Source: Kiritimatiellota bacterium (GTDB taxonomy: Bacteria; Verrucomicrobiota; Kiritimatiellia; JAAZAB01). Taken from it: a DNA stretch of 12,956 bases. Positions 6,046 through 11,755 of this stretch are shown here, piece after piece. The stretch spans positions 1 to 12,956 of the forward strand of contig VSJD01000163.1 of assembly GCA_008636095.1 (NCBI GenBank). The letters run 5' to 3'. Both the position numbers and the translations under genes were made by a program. Below the pieces are notes generated by a model. It did no database searches, had not been told where the DNA came from, and saw only the letters and a program-made list of their open reading frames with translations. Numbering within the stretch: the stretch's first letter is position 1; each line of letters begins with the position of its first letter.

Positions 6046-6597
6046 CTAAAAAGTATAATTCAACCAGAGGCCATACTCCAGCTCTTTCAGCCGGAAATCG
6101 GTGATTTTATCCCATCGTTCCAGGACGTAATACACGTTGCCTTCCAGGGATATGCTTTTATAGATAGGAATGCAGAGTCCCAGCATCATTTGCCAGTAGA
6201 GGTCCAGCCAATCGCCTTCACCCTTGTCGTCGCGGATATAACTGGTCAGGATGCCGACGCCACCGCGGAATATCCGGTCCTTGACAATGATGTTGGCCTG
6301 GGGTGTGATGACGTAATCGGTTTTGTTGGTATGGGGCGCGTCCCGGGTGCCGGATACATCGGGCGAGAAATCGGCGCCCAATTTCAGGCCGATATGTTCT
6401 TCGGCAAAGGTATACGCCAGCCCGTAGGAGATGTCGGCATTACCGTAGGGCAGGTCGGTAAAAACGGTGTTTTCCGTATGATAGCGGCCGCCCACGCTCA
6501 GGGAGTGCGGGCTTTCGGCAAGTACCGGCTGGATCGAAAGCGCGAGGACGATACCCAGGGCGGCGCGTGTCCACCGGTATTGGCATGGGGTGTTCAT
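6046..6597 (-). CDS. small outer-membrane beta-barrel-like protein with signal peptide
   Basis: A 183-aa precursor. The start at 6597 is chosen over the in-frame ATG at 6630 because AAGGAA (6604-6609) lies 6 nt upstream and because it gives a standard signal peptide: basic start, hydrophobic core LGIVLALSI, then PVLA with cleavage expected after Ala27. The mature part of about 156 residues alternates aromatic/hydrophobic and polar residues (for example SLSVGGRYH, DYVITPQANIIV, GLWLNYTF) and ends in Phe, the hallmark of outer-membrane barrels recognised by BamA. Family and function are not recognised; it could be a porin-like or structural barrel for the surface polysaccharide. It shows that the cell has an outer membrane. 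The last gene before it, on the same strand, is a polysaccharide deacetylase. Confidence 0.72.
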   Translation of the reverse strand: MNTPCQYRWTRAALGIVLALSIQPVLAESPHSLSVGGRYHTENTVFTDLPYGNADISYGLAYTFAEEHIGLKLGADFSPDVSGTRDAPHTNKTDYVITPQANIIVKDRIFRGGVGILTSYIRDDKGEGDWLDLYWQMMLGLCIPIYKSISLEGNVYYVLERWDKITDFRLKELEYGLWLNYTF

Positions 6598-6626
6598 GGG
6601 TTGTTCCTTAGAATGGGGAACTAATT

Positions 6627-6803
6627 TCACAAGGTGTTCAGTGTTCGGTGTTCAGGGTTCGGATCGGTATACTCGTCGGCTGACTCAGCGACGGACTGCC
6701 GTTCAAGTGACTTCTCGATACCATCTTCATGCCGCTCCTCGGCCAGACATGTATGGCTAAGATCACAAAAGGCTTGCCTATTGCCTCTTGGTTCATCTGA
6801 CAT
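6627..6803 (-). CDS. possible 58-aa small protein inside composite repeat copy 2
   Basis: ATG at 6803 is preceded by GGAGGAGC on the minus strand, a Shine-Dalgarno-like stretch formed at the end of the repeat arm. The predicted protein starts MSDEPRGNRQ, is rich in Glu and Asp, carries SVAESADEY near residues 38-46, and ends within the other repeat arm (PNPEHRTLNTL). The related element at 2745-2927 keeps MTDGP and VAETADEY, with one synonymous and one Ser/Thr change in the shared core, as a coding sequence would. Against it: short length, stop and C-terminus supplied by repeat DNA, and no known family. No function is proposed. Confidence 0.3.
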   Translation of the reverse strand: MSDEPRGNRQAFCDLSHTCLAEERHEDGIEKSLERQSVAESADEYTDPNPEHRTLNTL

Positions 6804-6838
6804 GCTCCTCCGAACACCGAACACCGAACACCGAACAC
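6634..6838 (-). repeat. composite inverted-repeat element, copy 2 (7-bp repeat arms)
   Basis: The arm at 6809-6838 is four perfect GTGTTCG heptamers read on the minus strand, then GA. The arm at 6634-6663 is the inverted partner, 27 of 30 identical. Two of the three differences are G.U pairs in minus-strand RNA. On the minus strand the order of parts matches copy 1: heptamer arm, GCATGNNNGATGRACCA, core at 6693-6669, inverted arm. It fills most of the gap between the deacetylase and the envelope protein gene. Confidence 0.8.
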
Positions 6839-6872
6839 TAAACAATCACTATTTGGCGCAACCAAATCAAAA

Positions 6873-7754
6873 TCAGAACTGCCGGGCCAGATCGCGCGCG
6901 GTCAGGAATTCGGCCCCGCGTTCCTTCAGCCGCACCACCAGGCGGTCGAGTTCCTTGGCCGCGACCTGCCCGCAGTTTTTTACGGTAAAGGGGTCGGGGC
7001 GCACGGACCCTTCCCCGAAATGAATGAGGCCCTGCGGCATTTCATAGAATTCCCACGGGTGGAAATAAAAGCACAGGACCGCTGGCAGGCGCTTGCGCGC
7101 GTAGAACCGGAGCATGGCGTCGATGTGTACCATGATGGCCCCGGCGCCTTCCGTGCGGAAAAGCGGCCATTGGTCGCGGTCCCGTCCGTAAGGATCCTTG
7201 CTGGTGATGGTCATGTCGGCAAAATTAGGAATTTCGACGATCCGCATGCGGCCTTCCCGGGTCCAGTCCTTGCGGCTGGGATGGTAGGGGACCAGTCGTT
7301 TCTCGTAAAAGTAGAGCGGGTAGGAAGCGTCGGCCACGAAGCCGAGGTCCTCCAGAGCGTTTACCATGCCGGTGCTGCCCCACAGGCGCGGCGCGCGGAA
7401 GGACACGATCTTCTTGCCCAACGCCTGGCGGACCCATTGGTTGGACACTTTGATGCGGTGATAACATTCCTCCGGCAACATGGGCTTGATGCCGGGAATG
7501 GGAAACAACTCGTCGCCGATAGTTTCGTGGTAGAGCGTGTGCGAGCCCACCTCATAGCCGGCGCGATCCACCTGCTTGACAATCCGGGGATACCGGCGGG
7601 CGGCGTCCCCCGTGAAGAAAAACGTGGCGGTAAGATCGTGTTTGGCGAGGATATCCAGAATGCGCGGCGTGCCGTGAACGAGCCCCTTGTAAAAGGGGGT
7701 CCAACTCCCGATATCCGTTTCCATATCGAACCCAAAAACGACGCGAGGATGCAT
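6873..7754 (-). CDS. polysaccharide deacetylase (NodB homology, CE4 family)
   Basis: A 293-aa protein with a NodB-type metal-dependent deacetylase domain over most of its length. FDMETD (9-14) supplies the first motif acids (Asp10, Glu12, Asp14) in the variant form without TFDDG; SHTLYH gives metal ligands His72 and His76; SFRAPRLWG (118-126) is motif 3 with Arg120; FYFHPWEF (229-236) gives the final catalytic His232. There is no signal peptide, so it is probably cytoplasmic and may act on a lipid-linked or soluble precursor. Known relatives remove N- or O-acetyl groups from GlcNAc-containing polymers or precursors; the real substrate is unknown. A similar fold is used by PuuE-type cyclic-amide hydrolases, a less likely reading in this glycosyltransferase context. 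The start at 7754 is followed at once by HPRVVFGFDMET and preceded by AAGG about 8 nt upstream. Confidence 0.85.
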   Translation of the reverse strand: MHPRVVFGFDMETDIGSWTPFYKGLVHGTPRILDILAKHDLTATFFFTGDAARRYPRIVKQVDRAGYEVGSHTLYHETIGDELFPIPGIKPMLPEECYHRIKVSNQWVRQALGKKIVSFRAPRLWGSTGMVNALEDLGFVADASYPLYFYEKRLVPYHPSRKDWTREGRMRIVEIPNFADMTITSKDPYGRDRDQWPLFRTEGAGAIMVHIDAMLRFYARKRLPAVLCFYFHPWEFYEMPQGLIHFGEGSVRPDPFTVKNCGQVAAKELDRLVVRLKERGAEFLTARDLARQF

Positions 7755-7784
7755 AGGAATACCTTAAAAATCAGGCAAATACTT

Positions 7785-7901
7785 ACCACGGATTTCACTG
7801 ATGGCACGGATACCCGCCTGCGCCGGGCTTCGGCGGGCAGGGAGGAGAAAGCTTTTTCTTCTCATTTATTTTTGCCCCTGTCTCCATCAGTAATCCGTGG
7901 T
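7785..7901. repeat. inverted pair of 9-mer repeat arms enclosing a CCCGCC hairpin
   Basis: The left arm (7785-7812) reads ACGGATTTC, ACTGATGGC, ACGGATA. The right arm (7884-7901) is its shortened inverted copy (CCATCAGTAATCCGTGGT). Inside lies CCCGCC (7813-7818) paired with GGCGGG (7832-7837). It is the same family as 2026-2132. The right arm ends 10 nt from the stop codon of the M24-fold gene. Confidence 0.75.
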
Positions 7902-7911
7902 TATCTTTTTT

Positions 7912-9075
7912 CTACTTGATTTCAACGATCTTGCGGAAACGCTTGGAAAATTCCTCGATGCCTGTTTTCGTGATGCGCGCACCAGTCTCCCAGCGCAGGC
8001 CGTATTGTCGGCCATACAGGAAGGTATCCACCTGGAAGGTCATGTTTTCAAGCAGGGGATACGTGGAGGTGGTTTCCATCCAGGGCCGTTCCACTTCGTG
8101 CATGCCCAGCCCGTGGCATGGGCCGTACAAGGCGTTCTCGCCGTAGCCGCGCCCCTTGACAAAGTCGAAGAAATTCGTGGCCACCTTGCCGGCCGGCACA
8201 CCGGCTTTCATCCATTCCATGGTCTTCAGATGCGCTTCCAGGCCGAAGGATACCAGGTCGCGCATTTTTGCCGGCATTTTGCCCATGCAGATAGGCATTC
8301 CCACGCTGGGCGAATAACCGGCCACGCGCGCGCCGATGTTGAGCTGAACAAGGTCGCCCTTCTTGATCACCCGGTGGCCGGGCCGTCCAATGGCGTGCGA
8401 GCTGTTTATCCCGGCCAGCACATAGGTCGGGTGCGCCTCGTATTCCGCGCCATGCCGGTAAAACGCTTCCTGTGCGATACCCACCACCTGGAGTTCGGTC
8501 ATGCCCGGCTTAATGCGTTTCAGGACCGCGTCCATGGCCAGCTCCGACACCCGGAAGGCTTCCCGCAGGATGGCGATCTCCGGCTTGCTCTTGATCATGC
8601 GCATCTGGTAGATGAGATCGTCGGCCTTGATAATTTCCGCGGCCGGCAGGGCCGCGCGCACGGCGTCAAAAACACTGACGGACATGGCGGTGTAGCCGGC
8701 AATCCCCAGTTTTTTTACACCGCGGCCGCCATTGGCGGAAGAAAAAATTTCCTTGAAACTGTCAAGCGGGATGCTTGGATAATCCGGCTCGGCGGATTCG
8801 CGATAGTACAGGATTTTTTTGATGGCGGGAATTACGCTGTGGTCGCGGGCAAAGGTTGCGCTTTCCGGACCGATGAGCAGGGTTGGCGCGCCTTCAGCGG
8901 GGATGAACACGCCCGCACTTTCGAAAATCGGCCAGTAGTCCGAGAAATAACGGACGTTGGCGAACTCGGCCTCGTCGCTGTGGGCCAGCAGTCCGTCCAG
9001 GCCGCGCGCCTTCATCAGGCGCTGGGCTTCCGTTTGGCGGCGTTTGAATTCCTGTAACGGTATTTTGACAACCAT
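7912..9075 (-). CDS. M24-fold (creatinase/Xaa-Pro aminopeptidase-like) protein with altered metal ligands
   Basis: A 387-aa protein with the two-domain layout of the creatinase/prolidase family: an N-terminal creatinase-N domain (about 1-155) and a C-terminal pita-bread domain (about 160-380). Expected metal positions compare as follows. The first Asp of the DxG motif is Asn246 (LNIGARVAGY); the second Asp, 11 residues on, is Ser257; the His of HGxG is kept (His321 in PCHGLGMHE); the first Glu is Asp350 (FQVDTFLYG); the last Glu is kept (Glu363 in RWETG). Ordinary dimetal aminopeptidase activity is therefore doubtful; a metal-independent hydrolase, as known for creatinase, or a different lyase/hydrolase is possible. 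AAGGAGGAG (9079-9087) sets the start at 9075. It lies between NagB-type and deacetylase genes, without an obvious reason for a peptidase there. Confidence 0.82.
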   Translation of the reverse strand: MVVKIPLQEFKRRQTEAQRLMKARGLDGLLAHSDEAEFANVRYFSDYWPIFESAGVFIPAEGAPTLLIGPESATFARDHSVIPAIKKILYYRESAEPDYPSIPLDSFKEIFSSANGGRGVKKLGIAGYTAMSVSVFDAVRAALPAAEIIKADDLIYQMRMIKSKPEIAILREAFRVSELAMDAVLKRIKPGMTELQVVGIAQEAFYRHGAEYEAHPTYVLAGINSSHAIGRPGHRVIKKGDLVQLNIGARVAGYSPSVGMPICMGKMPAKMRDLVSFGLEAHLKTMEWMKAGVPAGKVATNFFDFVKGRGYGENALYGPCHGLGMHEVERPWMETTSTYPLLENMTFQVDTFLYGRQYGLRWETGARITKTGIEEFSKRFRKIVEIK

Positions 9076-9141
9076 TGTCTCCTCCTTGATGCGGCACATG
9101 CGCACCGCGATATTTATTACAACTCACGAAAAACGAAGCAC

Positions 9142-9169
9142 AGTATAAACACAACCTGGGCCAAGGCAA
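9142..9169 (-). promoter_or_regulatory. predicted promoter of the M24-fold gene
   Basis: On the minus strand TTGCCT (9169-9164), a 16-nt spacer and TATACT (9147-9142, 5 of 6 to consensus) precede the gene by about 65 nt. Prediction only. Confidence 0.35.
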
Positions 9170-9217
9170 GCCGGAATTGGACAGCCGTCATTACGTGGGG
9201 GGCGGGGGCTGGCGCAG

Positions 9218-10003
9218 TTATCGAAACTCTTTCCACTCCGGTTCATTCTGGAAAATAAAGCGATAATAATCCTTGCCTTCGAGCCGCGCGGCGGCTTCCT
9301 CGTCAACCACAATGGTGCAGTGCGGATGCAATTGCAGGGCGGAGGCGGACACCATGGCAGTGATCGGACCTTCGACGGCCTTGGCGAGGATATCGGCCTT
9401 GGTCTTTCCGGTGGCCAACAGAGCACAACGTTTGCTGTCCAGGATTGTGCCCACCCCCATTGTGAGCGCCCGGCGGGGCATGCGCGCCTGGTCGCCGAAG
9501 AGCGGGCCGTTGGCGGCCACCGTCTGGGGCGTCAGTGTCTTGGCCCGTGTGCGCGAGCGCAGGGCGGAGAGCGGTTCATTGAAGCCGATGTGCCCGTCGT
9601 GGCCGATGCCCAGCAATTGAAAATCAATGCCGCCGGCTTGCCGGATGACATGTTCATATCGGGCGCAGGCCGCATCCAAGTCGGACGCCATGCCGTCCGG
9701 CAGGTGCGTGTTGCGCCGGTCAATGTTGATCTTGGAAAACAGGTGATGATTCATGTAAAACCGGTAGGAATGATTGTCCTCCGGCGGCAGGCCCACGTAT
9801 TCGTCCAGATTGAACGTCCGGCAACGTGAGAAGTCGAGACCTTCCTGTTTATGCATGTCCGCCAGCAAGGCATAAACCCGTTCCATGGTCCGCCCGGTGG
9901 CCAGGCCGAGCACAAGGCGTGGGTTCTGACGCAGGGCCTTGGCGATCAGGCGCGCGACCAGCTGTGTGGCCGCCGCGGCATTCGGTTGAATGATGACTTC
10001 CAT
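9218..10003 (-). CDS. nagB: glucosamine-6-phosphate deaminase-like protein
   Basis: A 261-aa protein aligned along its length with the NagB family (E. coli NagB is 266 aa). Key motifs are LGLATGRTMERVY (32-44, phosphate loop), NLDEYVGL with the catalytic base Asp67, and GIGHDGHIGFNEP with Asp136, His138 and Glu143, each offset by 5 from E. coli Asp72, Asp141, His143 and Glu148. ALTMGVGTI follows at 179-187. Known reaction: glucosamine 6-phosphate to fructose 6-phosphate plus ammonia, in the cytoplasm. The start at 10003 is chosen because the longer in-frame ATG adds 36 residues coded by inverted-repeat DNA; the ribosome binding site (AAGAG) is weak. In this locus it could recycle or balance amino sugar for the polysaccharide. 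The related 6-phosphogluconolactonase family is less likely given GHDGHIGFNEP. Confidence 0.85.
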   Translation of the reverse strand: MEVIIQPNAAAATQLVARLIAKALRQNPRLVLGLATGRTMERVYALLADMHKQEGLDFSRCRTFNLDEYVGLPPEDNHSYRFYMNHHLFSKINIDRRNTHLPDGMASDLDAACARYEHVIRQAGGIDFQLLGIGHDGHIGFNEPLSALRSRTRAKTLTPQTVAANGPLFGDQARMPRRALTMGVGTILDSKRCALLATGKTKADILAKAVEGPITAMVSASALQLHPHCTIVVDEEAAARLEGKDYYRFIFQNEPEWKEFR

Positions 10004-10040
10004 GACGTATGCTCTTGTCTGTCTCCATGGTGGACCGTGT

Positions 10041-10223
10041 CTCGAATTCGGTTCGGGAAAAGCGGCGGCGATCTTGGGCCGCCTGCGGGTTTGCTCCGCT
10101 CGCATGGACACGAGTCCGATGCTTCACGTAGCGCACCCACACTCGGCCCAAGCTTGCCTTGTTTTCCCGAATCCGCCGTCGCTAAAAGCTATGGCGGGCA
10201 GGCCGGCGGAAATCGAATTCGAG
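10041..10223. repeat. long nested inverted repeat
   Basis: Three paired blocks are nested in order: CTCGAATTCG (10041-10050) with CGAATTCGAG (10214-10223); TTCGGGAAAA (10052-10061) with TTTTCCCGAA (10162-10171); CTTGGGCCG (10073-10081) with CGGCCCAAG (10144-10152). The right side has about 42 extra bases between the outer and middle blocks, and these hold a CCGCC hairpin repeat. The element starts 38 bp upstream of the NagB-type start codon. No ORF in it is supported. Confidence 0.7.
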
Positions 10224-10263
10224 CCACGGTAGCCATCCGCCTTCGCTAAGAGCTACGGCGGAT
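10171..10263. repeat. two copies of a CCGCC...GGCGG hairpin repeat
   Basis: Copies at 10171-10199 and 10235-10263 agree at 24 of 29 positions. Each begins ATCCGCC, has GCTAAAAGCT or GCTAAGAGCT in the middle and ends GGCGG plus two bases, so each folds on itself. Related hairpins lie at 2794-2825 and 7813-7837. Confidence 0.7.
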
Positions 10264-10330
10264 AAACTGCTATCGCGGAACGCAACGTTTGCTGGTGATT
10301 TTTGTTCTTATTCCGTCATTCGGCGTTGGG

Positions 10331-10361
10331 CGTTCGATGTTGGATGTTCGATGTTTGCTTC
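10331..10361 (+). repeat. 7-bp repeat arm, ATGTTSG type
   Basis: Heptamers run CGTTCGATGTTGG, ATGTTCG, ATGTTTG. The 31 nt match 11715-11745 at 30 positions, and the inverted form lies at 11541-11568. It sits 29 bp downstream of the stop of the oxidoreductase gene. Confidence 0.75.
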
Positions 10362-10390
10362 TACTTATACGCTCAACACTTCACGTACTT

Positions 10391-11494
10391 TCAACCCGGA
10401 TATTCCTTGGCGTTCTGGGGCATGGATAGAATTACTTGCTTGGCGGGGAGCTTGGCCCGTAATTGGGTCAGTTCATCCGCGCCGCCAGGCTCCGCCGAAG
10501 TGCTGCGCCCGGGCGAGCCAGTCAGGGGCAAGGCGACCTGGCCGCCTTCGATCACGGACCGGCAAAGCGCCATCATGATTTCAAACCCTTTGTAGGCGCT
10601 GGCAAAGTGACAGGGATGAACCTTGCGGTCGTCGTCAAGCCAGTCGGCCATCTGTTGGATATACGGCGGCATGTCGAGGTCGTAATTCATGCAGCCGGGG
10701 CCTGATTGCACGCCGTTTTTTGTGACGGCGCGCCAACCGCCGCCGGTAAGCACTTCCGCGAATCCCTCCGTACCCTGGGCACCCATGCGGCACTTGCGCC
10801 ACCAGTAATCCACTTCCGGCACGTCCGGCGCGCCGGCGCCACATTCCACGATGCCGCGAACGCCGTTGTTAAAATGAATGAACCCGGCGATATAATCCGG
10901 CGACGGATGCGCATCGGCCAATTTTCCGCGACCGGCCGCTTGGGCCATGACCCATGCGGCGTCCGCGTTACCGTTAAACCAGCGCAGGTAATCAATCAGA
11001 TGACTCAGCATGTGCGTCATCCAGCCGGTCGCGGTGCCGTAAACCGTATGCACACGGCCCAAAGCGCCGCCGGCAATGATTTCGTGCACCTTCTGATAAT
11101 GAACGCCATAGCGATGCTGGTGGCTGACCACGGCTTTGACGTTCGCGGCATCCAGCAGGTGCTTGATCTCCAGGCCCTCGGCGCTGGTAAGCGCCACCGG
11201 TTTCTCGAATGCGATCAGCCGGGCGCCGCTCTCGATCCCTAACCGGATCATGTCCTTGCGCAGATTGGGTAACGTGCAAAAGCAAAACAGGTCCAGCTTG
11301 GCGCTCTGGATCATCGCCTGGGCGTTGGTGAATACGGGGGGCGAGCCTAATTTAGACGCTGCCGTTGCGAGACGCGCCGGGTCCAAGTCGCAAATGCCCA
11401 CAAGCTCAAAGCGGCTATTCGCTTTGAAAGTGACCGCATGGTGCAATCCGCGTTTGCCCATGCCGACGATACCAACACGATAAGGGGCCTTCAT
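10391..11494 (-). CDS. Gfo/Idh/MocA family oxidoreductase
   Basis: A 367-aa NAD(P)-dependent sugar dehydrogenase-type protein. The N-terminal Rossmann domain has GIVGMGKRG (8-16) and an acidic ribose-binding end of strand 2 (ICDLDP, 34-39). EKP (97-99) carries the usual catalytic/cofactor Lys98. The C-terminal alpha/beta domain contains GWMTHMLSHLIDYLRW, where His165 and Asp168 match the family's HxxD position. AGGAGGT (11499-11505) fixes the start at 11494; an in-frame ATG at 11578 would translate the heptamer repeat and is rejected. The family oxidises, reduces or epimerises sugars, inositols or sugar nucleotides. Next to a DegT-type aminotransferase it could make a keto-sugar for transamination, as WbpB/WlbA do with their partners, but closeness to those enzymes is not visible. 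The last 40 residues are a poorly conserved tail. Confidence 0.85.
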   Translation of the reverse strand: MKAPYRVGIVGMGKRGLHHAVTFKANSRFELVGICDLDPARLATAASKLGSPPVFTNAQAMIQSAKLDLFCFCTLPNLRKDMIRLGIESGARLIAFEKPVALTSAEGLEIKHLLDAANVKAVVSHQHRYGVHYQKVHEIIAGGALGRVHTVYGTATGWMTHMLSHLIDYLRWFNGNADAAWVMAQAAGRGKLADAHPSPDYIAGFIHFNNGVRGIVECGAGAPDVPEVDYWWRKCRMGAQGTEGFAEVLTGGGWRAVTKNGVQSGPGCMNYDLDMPPYIQQMADWLDDDRKVHPCHFASAYKGFEIMMALCRSVIEGGQVALPLTGSPGRSTSAEPGGADELTQLRAKLPAKQVILSMPQNAKEYPG

Positions 11495-11540
11495 GATTAC
11501 CTCCTGGATGCGTAATGCGACGGAACGATAAACGAACAAA

Positions 11541-11742
11541 GCAAACATCGAACATCGAACACCGAATGAAAAAGACAAAGCATGATTTTTTCCAACACTT
11601 ACTTTGTCGGCACAGCCCGCGTTAGCCGTTTAGCTTTTGCTTCATCCGCCTTTTTCCCGTGTCACGTCCGGCGTCCGGTCCCGACTCTCCGAGAAGTCGG
11701 GATTGTCCGTCTTCCGTTCGAAGTTGGATGTTCGATGTTTGC
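11541..11742. repeat. inverted pair of ATGTTSG-type 7-bp repeat arms with an inner hairpin
   Basis: The arm at 11541-11568, read inverted, matches 11715-11742 at 24 of 28 positions. Between them lies a perfect TCCCGACT...AGTCGGGA hairpin (11679-11686 with 11695-11702). The region is the whole gap between the aminotransferase and the oxidoreductase and contains no ORF I can support. Confidence 0.7.
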
Positions 11743-11755
11743 TTCATCCGTCTTT

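Noticed and set aside
6634-6838. CRISPR array, suggested by regular repeats
   Set aside because: The repeat units are 7 bp without spacers, arms are inverted rather than direct, and no cas gene is present.
7020-7919. Plus-strand ORF of 299 codons
   Set aside because: Antisense shadow of the deacetylase; it also runs through the 9-mer repeats.
7897-9057. Plus-strand ORF of 386 codons, nearly as long as the gene opposite
   Set aside because: Antisense to the M24-fold gene; high G+C at third positions produces long open shadows. The minus frame has the family motifs and the AAGGAGGAG site.
9218-10003. 6-phosphogluconolactonase instead of NagB
   Set aside because: Asp67, Asp136, His138 and Glu143 match the deaminase catalytic set at a constant offset from E. 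coli NagB.
10004-10111. N-terminal extension of the NagB-type protein
   Set aside because: The extra 36 residues are coded by the long inverted repeat and have no place in the family; length and motif spacing fit the start at 10003.
11495-11578. N-terminal extension of the oxidoreductase to an upstream ATG
   Set aside because: The added residues translate the heptamer repeat, whereas AGGAGGT stands correctly before the ATG at 11494.
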